From Paenibacillus pini JCM 16418 (GTDB taxonomy: Bacteria > Bacillota > Bacilli > Paenibacillales > Paenibacillaceae), in assembly GCF_000576305.1 (NCBI RefSeq), contig NZ_BAVZ01000006.1, positions 124,001 to 188,000 on the forward strand: 64,000 nt of DNA, written 5' to 3'. The translations under genes and the position numbers were made by a program. The notes beneath the pieces are model-generated. The model did no database searches. It worked only from the letters and a program-made list of their open reading frames with translations, and was not told where the DNA came from. This document shows positions 27,302 to 36,398 of the stretch, piece by piece (within the stretch, counting starts at the first letter, position 1; each line of letters opens with the position of its first letter).

Positions 27302-27976
27302 TTATATAATCAATCCATCTTTCATGGTAATGATGTGATCGGCATAAGGAAGCATCTCTTCATCATGAGTCACAATTAAGGTTGTAATGTTGAGCGTATT
27401 GGTGAGATCGCGGATTAACTTCATAACATCCTTGGATCGTTTCGAGTCAAGACTTGCTGTAGGCTCATCGGCAAACAAAATTTTCGGTTTGTGGATAATG
27501 GCACGAGCAATGGCAACACGCTGTTTCTCCCCACCGGATAGCGATGCGGGATAAGCATCTTTTCGATGATCCATGCCGACCAGTTTGAGAATTTTGAATA
27601 CTTCTTCTTTTTGCTCATGTTTGCTCATTTTTATTTCTGAAACATCTAGCATAAGCATTAACTGCTCCGAAACCGTGAGAAAGGGAACGAGATGAGAGGA
27701 TTGAAAAATAAATCCGAATTTGCTTGCCCGTACTTTTCGAATATCCTCCTGGCTCATATCCGTCATGTCTTTACCTTCGAAAATCACTTGCCCGCCAGAC
27801 GCACGCTGAAGACCTGCTGCAATGGTAAGTAATGTGCTTTTACCAGATCCTGAGGCGCCAACTAGAGCTGTTATTTCTCCTTCTTGCAGGGAAAGATTGA
27901 TCCCGTTTAATACTTGTTCTTCCACTTCGCCATTGGTAAAAGACTTCTTAACTCCATCAATTGTGAATGTTGTCAT
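27302..27976 (-). CDS. ABC transporter ATP-binding protein (MacB/LolD type)
   Basis: A 224-residue ATPase with Walker A GASGSGKST, Q-loop FIFQSSHL, signature LSGGEKQR, Walker B ILFADEPTASLD and the switch His in VTHDEEM. Length and sequence fit the MacB/LolD/FtsE group that pairs with FtsX-like permeases. The ATG at 27976 has AAGGAGAG upstream; longer frames reach into the permease gene. It starts one base after the permease stop codon, so the two are translated as a unit. Confidence 0.94.
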   Translation of the reverse strand: MTTFTIDGVKKSFTNGEVEEQVLNGINLSLQEGEITALVGASGSGKSTLLTIAAGLQRASGGQVIFEGKDMTDMSQEDIRKVRASKFGFIFQSSHLVPFLTVSEQLMLMLDVSEIKMSKHEQKEEVFKILKLVGMDHRKDAYPASLSGGEKQRVAIARAIIHKPKILFADEPTASLDSKRSKDVMKLIRDLTNTLNITTLIVTHDEEMLPYADHIITMKDGLII

Positions 27977-27977
27977 A

Positions 27978-29012
27978 TTACATCTCTCCTTGTTGGATGG
28001 CTTGTAATGGTTCAACTTTTTTAATTTGAATACCAGACAGCGTAGCACCAATAAAACCGATAATGACAAATATAATGGATAGCTCAATAGTTGTTGCAAG
28101 GGTTAGGCTGAAAGGCATTCCTTTTGGTGCAATCATATTGAAGCCCTGGCTAAGTGCAATAGATAAAATAAGTGCGATGGCTGTAATAAAGATCATTTGA
28201 GACCACATCATGCGGAAGAGTGCACTTGTTTTTACACCGATGGCCTTCAAAATGCCGTATAATCCGATTTTTTGCACATTCATCATGTAGAAGAAGATGG
28301 CGAACAACATGCCGCTGATGGCGACGAGGAACCAGATAATCATATTAAGGGACAGCTGTTCTGCACTGTAACTGGCGATGGTATTCAGGAAATCCTTATT
28401 GGAGAAGGAATCTAATCCATTAATCGCTTGAGGCTGATCCTGTCCAGGTATGAAAATCAGCTGCATGTTTTTGACACCATAAATTTCTTTGTAGTTGTCC
28501 ATATTAATGAAAGCTACAGGCGCATGGCTATACTTCTTTTGATCCACGAATGCTGTGACTTTAAATTCACCTTTGAACTGATTATTCGTAAGGATATCAC
28601 CAACTTTAAGACCATCGTCTTCAAGGGTTTTATCTAAGACAATTTCGCCGGGAGCCACGTTCTCGAATAAATTGGAATCGGTTGAGGTTACAAAGGCAAC
28701 ACTATGTTGTTTGTCCTCGGCATCGTTCAGGAATCCCATTTGAATGGATAGTGCCGCAGCATCTGGATGCTCCGTCAAAATCGTGTTCTGCACACTTGCA
28801 TCTATCTTCGAGAGGTTATAGGTTTCATTCGCATCGGCATTCATATAGAAATGACCTTTGGGTAAATCCTTGATTAAAGCTGCGTTGTCTTGGGATAAAC
28901 CATTTGCGAGTCCGGATATAATAAATGTTAAAAAACTAACGAGAAAAATAATGGAACCTAATATCGCAAACCGCATTTTACTTTTCTTAATTTCTTTCCA
29001 TGCCATATTCAT
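27978..29012 (-). CDS. ABC transporter permease (FtsX/MacB family)
   Basis: A 344-residue permease with one N-terminal transmembrane helix (about residues 15-37), a large extracellular MacB-like periplasmic core domain to about 220, and three C-terminal helices typical of FtsX-like permeases, with LYGILKAIGVKTSALFRM in the coupling loop. MacB-type systems transmit force or export peptides and antibiotics rather than import. It forms a complex with the ATPase encoded one base downstream. There is no regulator or substrate gene nearby to define its role. Confidence 0.92.
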   Translation of the reverse strand: MNMAWKEIKKSKMRFAILGSIIFLVSFLTFIISGLANGLSQDNAALIKDLPKGHFYMNADANETYNLSKIDASVQNTILTEHPDAAALSIQMGFLNDAEDKQHSVAFVTSTDSNLFENVAPGEIVLDKTLEDDGLKVGDILTNNQFKGEFKVTAFVDQKKYSHAPVAFINMDNYKEIYGVKNMQLIFIPGQDQPQAINGLDSFSNKDFLNTIASYSAEQLSLNMIIWFLVAISGMLFAIFFYMMNVQKIGLYGILKAIGVKTSALFRMMWSQMIFITAIALILSIALSQGFNMIAPKGMPFSLTLATTIELSIIFVIIGFIGATLSGIQIKKVEPLQAIQQGEM

Positions 29013-29084
29013 CTCTACGCCTCCGTTTCTTGGTTACAGATACGAGTATAATCCTCTACTATGAACGGAGCGTGAACGACAAAG

Positions 29085-29201
29085 ATGAATAAGATTAGTC
29101 AGAAGGCAGAGAAGGCGTCGGATCGAAGCCAGCAAATGAAATCAAGCAATACGAAGGATACGAAGGCATTTATCGAAGGTACCATTGATATTCGGATTTA
29201 A
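29085..29201 (+). CDS. possible small lysine-rich protein
   Basis: A 38-residue frame from ATG to TAA, rich in Lys, Ser and Gln, lies alone in a 429-bp gap and is followed 25 bp later by an intrinsic terminator. The terminator implies that something here is transcribed on the + strand. The ribosome binding site is poor (GGAG 14 bases upstream). I recognise no family. It may be a small protein, part of a regulatory RNA, or nothing. Confidence 0.25.
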   Translation: MNKISQKAEKASDRSQQMKSSNTKDTKAFIEGTIDIRI

Positions 29202-29226
29202 ACCATGATGCACTACCCCTGAAATT

Positions 29227-29279
29227 AAAGCATCTTAATGAAACTACGATGGAGTAGATTTATTAAGGTGCTTTTTAAT
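29227..29279 (+). terminator. orphan intrinsic terminator
   Basis: AAAGCATCTTAAT pairs with ATTAAGGTGCTTT (one G-U pair) around a 22-base loop, followed by TTAATG. No recognised gene lies upstream on this strand, so it may end a small RNA or the 38-residue ORF at 29085. Confidence 0.65.
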
Positions 29280-29441
29280 GTAAAATGATCAAAAAAGCTG
29301 ATTTCGTCAATATATAACTTTCTTCGACTGAACATGCGATATAATGAAGGTCTTGCCATCCGTTACCGTTTACGCAAACGCGGGGGCAATGTATCATAAT
29401 ATCAGCGACTATACCTCATCAAGCATCAAGAAAGGGCATCT

Positions 29442-30272
29442 ATGAAAAAACGCATCTTAGATATTGTTGTCATCATGATAGGGGCATTACTGTTCTCATT
29501 GGCCATTAATCTGTTTGTCATTCCAAACGACCTTGGCGAAGGTGGAGTAACGGGAATCACCATTATCCTGTATTACTTATACCATTGGTCTCCGGGGCTT
29601 GTAAGCTTAATTCTCAACGCTATATTACTGATCATAGGTTATAAATTTTTGGATAAGACCACGACTGTGTATACGATTATTGCGGTTGTCTTTAATTCGT
29701 TATTCCTACATCTGACGGAGAGCTGGCATATTGAAACCGATGAGATCATCATCAACGTTATATTTGGTGGTATTTTCACAGGGGTAGGAATCGGTATGAT
29801 CATTCGGGTTGGAGGTACGACAGCAGGTTCAACCATCATTGCGAGAATATTACATAAGTATTTGGATTGGAATGTGAGCTATGCGCTTCTGCTTATTGAT
29901 TTAATTGTCGTTTTCGCCTCTTATTTCATTATTGGTGCGCAAAGTCTCATGTTTACGATTGTCATCCTCTATATCGGAACGAAGGTAATGGACTTCATTA
30001 TTGAAGGAGTCAACCCGAAGAAGGCGGTTATGATTGTATCCAAAGAGCAGAATAAAATAGCCGAGCAAGTCAACGTGATCATGGAAAGAGGGGTTACCAT
30101 TCTCTATGGGCGGGGATTCTATACCAACTCACCTCAAGAGTTACTCTATATCGTTATTAGTAAACAGGAAGTGAGCATGCTTAAGAAGATTGTAAGATCG
30201 GTAGATAAGGAAGCGTTCATAACCATTCACGATGTAAGAGATGTGTTTGGAGAAGGGTTTGTGGATATTTAG
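29442..30272 (+). CDS. YitT family membrane protein
   Basis: A 276-residue protein with about five to six transmembrane helices (DUF161) in residues 1-190 and a C-terminal cytosolic DUF2179 domain (KAVMIVSKEQNKIAEQVNVI onwards). The motif FVIPNDLGEGGVTGI near residue 26 and GIGMIIRVGGTTAGSTII are typical of the YitT family, which is abundant in Bacillales. The role is unknown; some members are linked to transport. GAAAGGG precedes the ATG. It is a single-gene unit. Confidence 0.9.
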   Translation: MKKRILDIVVIMIGALLFSLAINLFVIPNDLGEGGVTGITIILYYLYHWSPGLVSLILNAILLIIGYKFLDKTTTVYTIIAVVFNSLFLHLTESWHIETDEIIINVIFGGIFTGVGIGMIIRVGGTTAGSTIIARILHKYLDWNVSYALLLIDLIVVFASYFIIGAQSLMFTIVILYIGTKVMDFIIEGVNPKKAVMIVSKEQNKIAEQVNVIMERGVTILYGRGFYTNSPQELLYIVISKQEVSMLKKIVRSVDKEAFITIHDVRDVFGEGFVDI

Positions 30273-30534
30273 AGGTGATATGAGGGTGCCGTTATTGCTA
30301 TAGTTTTCGCAGATCCAATATTCATGAACGACATTCCTCTCTTCTCTAAATATAAAAATTCCAGTGTATGTCATGATATAAATGCCCTACTCTGGATAAA
30401 CTACATAAATCTTTAGATCAGAGAAGTACGTTTTGAAGTCTTTCCCTATAAAATTATAGACTATTTTATTGTTGAGTTTAATGTAGTTGTTTTCTGCGGT
30501 TCTGTTTAGAAATGGGTACATAGTTACTTACTAT
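30273..30534. other. intergenic region, possibly with a decayed ORF
   Basis: On the minus strand 30387-30521 there is a short open stretch of 44 codons (MYPFLNRTAENNYIKLNNKI onward) with protein-like composition, followed after its stop by another open stretch. I recognise no family. It could be a remnant or chance AT-rich coding. No terminator for the YitT gene was found. Confidence 0.3.
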
Positions 30535-30581
30535 TTGACAGTGAATACGTTTCGTGATATATTTATCTTAAGTTAAAGATA
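30535..30581 (+). promoter_or_regulatory. sigma-A promoter with overlapping MhqR-like operator
   Basis: TTGACA at 30535-30540 and TATATT at 30558-30563 are separated by exactly 17 bp, a near-consensus housekeeping promoter. Directly behind the -10 is the dyad TATCTTAAGTTAAAGATA (30564-30581). It has the same outer TATCT/AGATA arms and size as the B. subtilis MhqR site that controls mhq dioxygenase genes. Bound repressor would cover the transcription start. Confidence 0.75.
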
Positions 30582-30702
30582 CTTTAAATTTAGGCAATTT
30601 ATAGATGATAAGTAGACGTACATCAATGACGACGTATTAGGTTTTTTTATAACCATTACACTTTGCATAGAAATCTGAAAATTAAAATGGAGGTCAATTC
30701 AC

Positions 30703-31679
30703 ATGAACGGATTAAAAGGAATTCACCACGTAACGGCAATTACAAGTAGCGCAGAAAAGAACTATGAGTTCTTCACTTATGTATTGGGTATGCGATTGGT
30801 CAAGAAGACAGTAAATCAGGATGATATTCAGACGTATCACTTGTTCTTTGCAGACGATAAGGGTAGTGCAGGAACAGACATGACTTTCTTTGATTTTCCC
30901 GGCATTCCTAAGGTATTCATGGTACGAATGAAATATCTAAAACTTCCTTCCGAGTACCAACGGATGCGGCTCTGACGTATTGGGAGCAACGCTTTGATCG
31001 TCTAGAGGTAGCGCATGATGGAATCCAAGAGATGTTTGGTAAAAAAGTGCTTTCCTTCGTGGACTTTGATGACCAGAAATACCAGCTCATCTCAGATGAG
31101 AACAACACAGGTGTAGCTTCCGGCACACCATGGCAAAAGGGACCGATTCCACTTGATTATGCGATTACCGGTCTGGGCCCAATCTTTGTTCGGATCGCCA
31201 AATTTGATTACTTTAAAGAAGTGTTAGAGAAGATTTATGAGTTCAAGGAAATTTCACAAGAGGCTGCCTTCCACTTGTTTGAAGTCGGAGAAGGTGGAAA
31301 TGGTGGGCAAGTGATTGTCGAGGATAGCCCTAATCTTCATCAAGCACAGCAAGGGTTCGGTACGGTTCACCATGTGGCTTTCCGTGTGGAAGACAGTGCG
31401 GCTCTCCAAGAATGGATTGAACGTTATGATATGTTTAGACTCCCATCGTCTGGCTATGTAGACCGTCACTTCTTCGAATCTTTGTACGCTAGAGTAGCAC
31501 CACAGATTCTGTTTGAACTGGCAACGGATGGACCGGGCTTCATGGGCGATGAGCCTTATGAAACGTTGGGAGAAATGCTATCGCTGCCTCCATTCCTAGA
31601 ACCAAAACGTGCTCAGATTGAGAAGCTCGTTCGTCCAATCGATACCGTACGCAGTACCAATGAATTCATTAAAGAATAA
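30703..31679 (+). CDS. ring-cleaving dioxygenase, MhqO/MhqA-like (one frameshift)
   Basis: A two-domain vicinal oxygen chelate (glyoxalase-fold) protein of about 325 residues resembling MhqO and MhqA, hydroquinone-specific ring-cleaving dioxygenases of bacilli. The first VOC domain starts GIHHVTAITSSAEKNYEFF; the second contains GTVHHVAFRVED, and ILFELATDGPGF carries the metal-binding Glu. The frame breaks near 30914, where AAGGTATTC should read AAGGGTATTC; one restored G gives GIPKGIHGTNEISKTSFRVP, which fits the family. Its promoter overlaps an MhqR-type operator, so induction by quinone-like electrophiles is likely. Confidence 0.9.
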
Positions 31680-31715
31680 TGAAGGTGGTGGCCCCGCCAT
31701 CATATATATCAAAGG

Positions 31716-31745
31716 AAAGAGCACCCTCGTAGGTGCTCTTTTTGT
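31716..31745 (+). terminator. intrinsic terminator after the dioxygenase gene
   Basis: AAAGAGCACC pairs with GGTGCTCTTT around CTCGTA and is followed by T residues, 36 bp after the stop codon. Confidence 0.9.
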
Positions 31746-31749
31746 ATGA

Positions 31750-31917
31750 CGAAAAGCAATTAAGGATATCGAAACCTCTACAATGATCCTAAAGCGCAAA
31801 CGCGAATTCGGGATACTAAAAGCGACAGGGTACACCACGTTTCAGCTTATGACCCAGATTGCAATGAGCTTTGTTCCGATTGTGATTATTGGCTATGTTC
31901 AAATGTGCATAGGTTGA
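31750..31917 (+). pseudogene. FtsX-like ABC permease fragment
   Basis: A 55-residue open stretch directly after the terminator reads RKAIKDIETSTMILKRKREF, then GILKATGYTTFQLMTQIAMSF, then a stop. The REFGILKATGYT pattern is the hallmark coupling-loop region of FtsX-like permeases. Nothing upstream or downstream completes the gene, so it is a relic of a second ABC transporter. Confidence 0.6.
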
Positions 31918-32068
31918 TAACCTATTATATTAATGGTTAAATTTATTCATGGAATATCTTCGTTAAGGGAAGATTATTCACATCAATCTACTACACACTT
32001 CCGAAGTGTACGAAGGTCGCTAGAACTTTCTCTGGCATGGCTTTTCTTTGAAAGGAGCAACACCCTAG
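31918..32068. other. leader region of the cation/proton antiporter gene
   Basis: No ORF is supported. A weak dyad TAACC...GGTTA lies at about 31919-31940. AAAGGAG at 32050-32056 serves the antiporter start. Confidence 0.35.
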
Positions 32069-34098
32069 ATGGAACTTTTTATAATGATATTGGTACTTCT
32101 CGCTCTTATCGGGGTATCCAATGTCATTAATCGTCAGCTCCCCTCTGTTCCCGTGCCACTTATTCAAATTGCTTTGGGTAGTGCCATCACATTTATTCCG
32201 TCCGGTTTCCATATGGAGCTGGAGCCTGAGCTTTTCCTTGTCTTATTCATTGCGCCACTTCTCTATAATGATGGGAAGCATACACCTCGCAGCGAACTTT
32301 GGCGTCTTCGCGCACCTATCTTTCTGCTGGCTATAGGTCTTGTATTCGCGACTGTATTTATGATTGGGTATGCTATTCATTGGATGATTCCTTCCATACC
32401 GCTTCCAGTTTCATTTGCGCTCGCGGCTATATTGTCGCCTACTGATGCTGTAGCTGTAGGAGCACTCGCAGGTAGAATCGGTCTGCCTAAGAGCTTGATG
32501 CATTTGCTCGAAGGTGAAGCGCTAATGAACGATGCTTCGGGACTCGTCGCCTTTAAATTTGCGCTTGCTGCTGCTGTCACCGGATACTTCTCCTTGTCCG
32601 AGGCAAGTGTGAGTTTCCTAATTATTGCTATTGGCGGCGTGATTATTGGTGTGATCTTAGCTTCACTTATTACGGGACTACGTTTCTTATTACGTAGATC
32701 CGGTCTTGAAGATGAGACACTGCATATGCTTATACATATATTGACGCCATTTGCTTTGTATCTGATTGCAGAAGAATTCGGCTTGTCAGGCATACTCGCT
32801 GCAGTTGCAGGCGGTGTGATGCACGCGGTCGAACGTGATAAGTCCAATAAAGCTAGACCACGAACGCATGAATTATCGGATAACACATGGTCGGTTATTT
32901 TATTTCTGTTAAATGGTCTCGTGTTTGTTCTTCTAGGCTTGCAGCTCCCTGAAGTATTTAGAACTATATTCAAAAGTCCTGACTTCAATAATTTTCAGGC
33001 CATTGGATATGCCCTTATTATCTTTATTATGCTTATTGTACTTCGATTCTTATGGACATTCGCCTTCTCCAGAGGGGGCAAAGTATTTGGGGGACTAAAA
33101 ATAAGGATGAAATGTCCTTTAAGGTCTTGGCCATGACTGCGATATCAGGCGTTCGCGGAGCCGTTACATTAGCGGGTGCATTCTCCATACCGCTTGTCAT
33201 AGCGAATGGTGATCCTTTTCCGGAGCGCAGCTTGGTTATTTTCCTAGCAGCTGTCGTGATCTTACTATCTCTGATTACAGCAAGCATCGTGCTTCCTCTA
33301 TTAGCAAAAACCGATAAAGGGAATGCCGAAGCGGAGCTTGAAGAGAAAGAGCGCCAAGGACAATACAAGATGATGAATGCAGCAATCCAAGCGATCAATC
33401 ATGCTAAGAATGAAGAGAATGAGGTTGAGACCGAGGCTGTACTAAGGGATTACAATCGTTGGATTAGGCAATTCCATCCTCGTGCACGTAGACAAGGGAA
33501 CCTGCGCATTCATAAAAAGGAAGCAGGTCTACGTATTGCTGCACTTGAGATTGAGCGCGAGAAAACGCGGGAAATGCTTGCGAGCGGTGACATAACCAAA
33601 GAACAGGCTGCATTATTCTTAAAAGCTTTAGAACAAATTGAACTGACCTTATCGAGGTCAACGCATCTCTGGGTCATTATTATGAAAACGGTGGCTAGAA
33701 AAATAAAAGGGGTCTTCTTCAAAAAAGAAGTGAAGCCAACGTACAAGCTATCGGGTTTTGATAGGGAAGTCATGAGGAGCATTAAACTTCAGACAAGCAG
33801 CGCTGTAATAGAAGCTCTGGAGAAGAAGAAGTCAGGTCCCAATAAGAATGAGGTCACGGATATCGTTAACCATTACCATCTCATTATAGAGAGGCTTTCG
33901 AAGCCTTTTCAGGGTAGGCATCAAGATCAAAGTGAAGGAAATGAAGAAGTACGAAGAGATCTACACTGGATCGCCATCCAAGCGGAGCGAGATGAGGTTC
34001 AGCGTTTATATGAACGCAGCGAGATTAGCCGAGACATTGCTAATGAGCTTAGACGAATCATTCGTGATCGCGAAGCATCTATTCTGGAGCAAGAATAA
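32069..34098 (+). CDS. CPA1 family Na+/H+ antiporter (one frameshift)
   Basis: A polytopic membrane protein of about 676 residues, 11-13 helices in the first 420, with a long cytosolic tail rich in charged helices. The transport core is clear: LSPTDAVAVGALAGRIGLPK and EGEALMNDASGLVAFK, including the paired Asp residues of CPA1 exchangers, and SGVRGAVTLAGAFSIP late in the membrane part. It resembles B. subtilis NhaK (YvgP) in length. The frame breaks in a run of five Gs at 33089-33093; a sixth G joins VFGG to TKNKDEMSFKVLAMTAISG without loss. Expected role: exchange of Na+ or K+ for protons. Confidence 0.92.
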
Positions 34099-34209
34099 AG
34101 GAAAGCCCTTATGTAAGACCAAGTAATGGGTTTATCGTATGAGTCATTTCACTCCGATTAGATATGTGATACGATATATACCTATATCGAATGAGGACGT
34201 GAATAACCA

Positions 34210-34566
34210 TTGATTAATATTACTCTTCCCAATGTGGATGTTTCGATTACCAAGCAGGCTAATCCTGTACTAAGTCATATTTATGGATTTACAGATTTTA
34301 TTCAAATTCCAAGAGATTATGGCGGCATATTTATGTTCTACAACGACGATGAGGAATTGCTGTTTGTGGGTAAAGCGAGAAAGCTAAGACCCAGAATTAA
34401 AAAACATTTTGAGGATACCGTATCCCCAATGAAAATGCATCGTGATGAGGTCACTAGAATTGATGTATCGCTGATCGAGAATCCGGTTCATAGAGAAATC
34501 TATGAAACGTATATCGTGAATGAGTTCAAGGCCAAATACAATGTAGATAAAGTCTTATATAAATAA
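34210..34566 (+). CDS. GIY-YIG family nuclease-like protein (YurQ type)
   Basis: A 118-residue protein related to the GIY-YIG domain of UvrC: GGIFMFYNDDEELLFVGKAR, then KLRPRIKKHFED, and the Glu-containing ENPVHREIYETYIVNEFKAKYN helix. B. subtilis YurQ is similar. The first tyrosine of the GIY motif is Phe here. The start is TTG at 34210; GAGG lies 13 bases upstream, so it is not certain. It ends before a bidirectional terminator. A role in DNA repair is possible but not shown. Confidence 0.82.
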   Translation: MINITLPNVDVSITKQANPVLSHIYGFTDFIQIPRDYGGIFMFYNDDEELLFVGKARKLRPRIKKHFEDTVSPMKMHRDEVTRIDVSLIENPVHREIYETYIVNEFKAKYNVDKVLYK

Positions 34567-34579
34567 GATGGATATGAAA

Positions 34580-34625
34580 GAAGAAGCATCGAGTCATGAA
34601 CATGTCTCGATGCTTCTTCTTTATA
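34580..34625. terminator. bidirectional intrinsic terminator
   Basis: GAAGAAGCATCGAG pairs perfectly with CTCGATGCTTCTTC; A-rich and T-rich flanks serve the convergent genes on both sides. Confidence 0.9.
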
Positions 34626-34630
34626 CTTCG

Positions 34631-35002
34631 TTAAACTCTTTGAATTGCAAGATTAGCAGTTCCACTGCTCACATCTATAAATAGAACATAGTTAAGACCG
34701 TCTGTGCCTTGTAGCAGGAGACCCGGTTGATTCGATGAGCCTGTAGGATAAAATATTACCTGTTGAACAGAGGATGTACCCCCTGGAAGCGTTGGCTGAC
34801 TCCATACACCCAACCGAAATAATGTATTCACGCCTTGTCCTGAAGTAATGGTTCCTCCTACGGCTAAATGATTGTTAACTGTTTCACTTCCGTTAACATT
34901 GAGCGACTGTGCAATAGTTTCATTACCTCCCACTTGAAGGTCCTGTTGAACCGTCGCACTCCCCGTAACTTGAATACTATCAAATGTTGGCAATTCAATC
35001 AC
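34631..35002 (-). CDS. small repeat protein, possible spore-surface or fibre-like protein
   Basis: A 123-residue protein with no recognised catalytic domain. Residues 8-55 contain four short repeats of about 12 residues with the pattern V-x-G-(S/N)-x-T-(V/I) (VTGSATVQQDLQ, VGGNETIAQSLN, VNGSETVNNHLA, VGGTITSG), resembling beta-helical fibre segments. The C-terminal half is rich in Gly, Ser and Thr. The GTG start is only one base from AAAGGAG, so TTG at 34993 may be the true start. A CATAGAATA box upstream on the minus strand suggests sporulation sigma control. It is divergent from a CgeB-like glycosyltransferase and could be its target; that is inference. Confidence 0.6.
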   Translation of the reverse strand: MIELPTFDSIQVTGSATVQQDLQVGGNETIAQSLNVNGSETVNNHLAVGGTITSGQGVNTLFRLGVWSQPTLPGGTSSVQQVIFYPTGSSNQPGLLLQGTDGLNYVLFIDVSSGTANLAIQRV

Positions 35003-35024
35003 ACTCCTTTCTAGTGTTACACCT

Positions 35025-35050
35025 TATTCTATGTGGACAACATCAATTGG
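35025..35050 (-). promoter_or_regulatory. candidate sigma-K-type promoter
   Basis: On the minus strand CATAGAATA fits the mother-cell -10 pattern CATANNNTA, with an ACC about 15 bp upstream where an AC-type -35 is expected. It points to the small repeat protein gene. The match is suggestive only. Confidence 0.35.
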
Positions 35051-35246
35051 TAATGGTATATTTACACATTTTCATATAAAAGAGAGAGCCCTATTATATG
35101 ACATAGGTTCATACGCAGACTTGCCACGCCTACTAATTATGGTTAAACACCTAAAGGCAAAACAAAAAAATGAAGCATATAGTAGCTTAAAGCCGACAAA
35201 CCATCCTGTAATCATACAATCAGAGCAGAAAGGAGGAGGCTTATGA
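35031..35246 (+). CDS. possible small ORF coupled to the CgeB-like gene
   Basis: A 71-codon frame ends with an ATGA overlap at the start of the next gene, and its last codons are the next gene's ribosome binding site. It has no ribosome binding site of its own and no recognised family. The overlap may be chance. Confidence 0.2.
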   Translation: MWTTSIGNGIFTHFHIKERALLYDIGSYADLPRLLIMVKHLKAKQKNEAYSSLKPTNHPVIIQSEQKGGGL

Positions 35247-36342
35247 AGAAAACGATCAAAAAAAGATTAAACTCCAATGAACCACAAAATAAATTGATTA
35301 TTAATCAAGTGAAAAGAACACTAAATGAGAAGCTAAATGAAAAGTTGAACCCCTTATTAGATGCCATATCGCTTTATCAGAGCAATGTGCAGAGTGGGAT
35401 GCTGTTGATGCAAGATTTTTATAAAACGCAAGACAGGAGAAAGGTGTTCTATAAGCGATTAAACCTCTTGTTGGTTGTGCCCACCCTCAAAATAAGTAAT
35501 ACCTTAAATGAAATCATTCTTGAAGAGCAACTTAGGCATTTAGTTAAGAATGTACATGCCGTTAAATATGCTCATCATCTTGAAGAGTGCCTGTCCCAAC
35601 AAGAGTTTGACTTGATATTGGTTCTTGGCAGTGAGGAGAAGCTTCCCACAGAGAGCTTGAATATACTGAAGCAATCTAATATTAAAAAAGCCGTGTGGTT
35701 ATCAGATGAACGTGGGGTAACCGAAGTTGAGTGGCAGCTTGCTCCCTTATTTGATTATGTATTTACGCAAAGCACCGCTAATATCCCTGCCTATAAAGCG
35801 TTACAGTGCAAGCACTGTCACTATATGCCGTTTGCATCGAATACCAGCATCTATTTTCCTAAGGCAGTAGAAAGTCGGTACCAGTCTGATGTTCTACTCA
35901 TTGGCGATATCCGTTTAAATACGGTTCTGCGTGCATGTATACAATCAGAAGTATTATCGGGTAAAAAGGTTGTTAGTTATGGAGAGGCTGGGAGAATATA
36001 TCGTCTGTTCTTTCGGTGTCTCCAGAGGAAGATGTTGCAGACTATTATAATGGCGCCAAAATGGTCATTAATTGCAGCCCGCTGAAGCAGCGGATGCTAG
36101 ATGTATCTGCTTGTGGAACGTTCCAGCTGATTCAGGAGCATCCGGATGTCGTTCCTCATGCTGAAGCTGGAGAGTTTCTAGTATCCTTTCGTGAAGTGGA
36201 TGACCTATTAGAGCGGTTTAATCACTATTGGCTTAACATTGATCATCGAAGATTAGTAGCCTCCCGGGCACTAGCGGACAATAAATATAATCATTCCTTT
36301 CTCCAAAAGGGAATGGAGCTACTCGATATTGCGCTTAATTAG
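35243..36342 (+). CDS. CgeB-like glycosyltransferase (one frameshift)
   Basis: About 366 residues. After a charged N-terminal helix comes a DUF3880-like Rossmann half (LILVLGSEEKLPTESLNILK, KKAVWLSDERG, FDYVFTQSTANIPAYK, HYMPFASNTSIYFP) and a C-terminal GT-B half (ADYYNGAKMVINCSPLKQRM, DVSACGTFQLIQEHPDV), the layout of the CgeB spore-maturation glycosyltransferases. The frame breaks in the G run at 35990-35992; one extra G joins the parts as GEAGENISSVLSVSPEEDVA. GGAGGAGG precedes the ATG. A WbsX-type glycosyltransferase gene follows 56 bp downstream. In B. subtilis CgeB decorates the spore crust with sugar. Confidence 0.85.
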
Positions 36343-36398
36343 CATAAGTAGCAAAAGGCTATCCGGTGCTATGCTTAGCTAAGAAGGGAGATCAAGAG

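Larger units (their letters stand above)
29013..29441. other. intergenic region with orphan terminator and repeated element
   Basis: Between the permease and YitT genes this holds a possible 38-residue ORF, a terminator at 29227-29279, and at 29289-29329 a second copy of the TCAAAAAAG-N5-TTCGTCAATATAT element also seen at 25019. The 110 bp between that element and the YitT start have no other feature I can name. Confidence 0.5.

Noticed and set aside
30141-30374. Minus-strand frame of 77 codons overlapping the 3' end of the YitT gene
   Set aside because: Half of it is antisense to the conserved YitT coding region, and it has no ribosome binding site. A vague protein-like look upstream (30387-30521) is noted only as a possible remnant.
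34210-34566. Homing endonuclease of GIY-YIG type
   Set aside because: The sequence around the motif fits the UvrC/YurQ-like group, and no intron, intein or repeat surrounds it.
35031-35246. Treating the 71-codon frame ahead of the CgeB-like gene as a firm gene
   Set aside because: The ATGA overlap is attractive but there is no ribosome binding site or family match, so it is listed only at low confidence.
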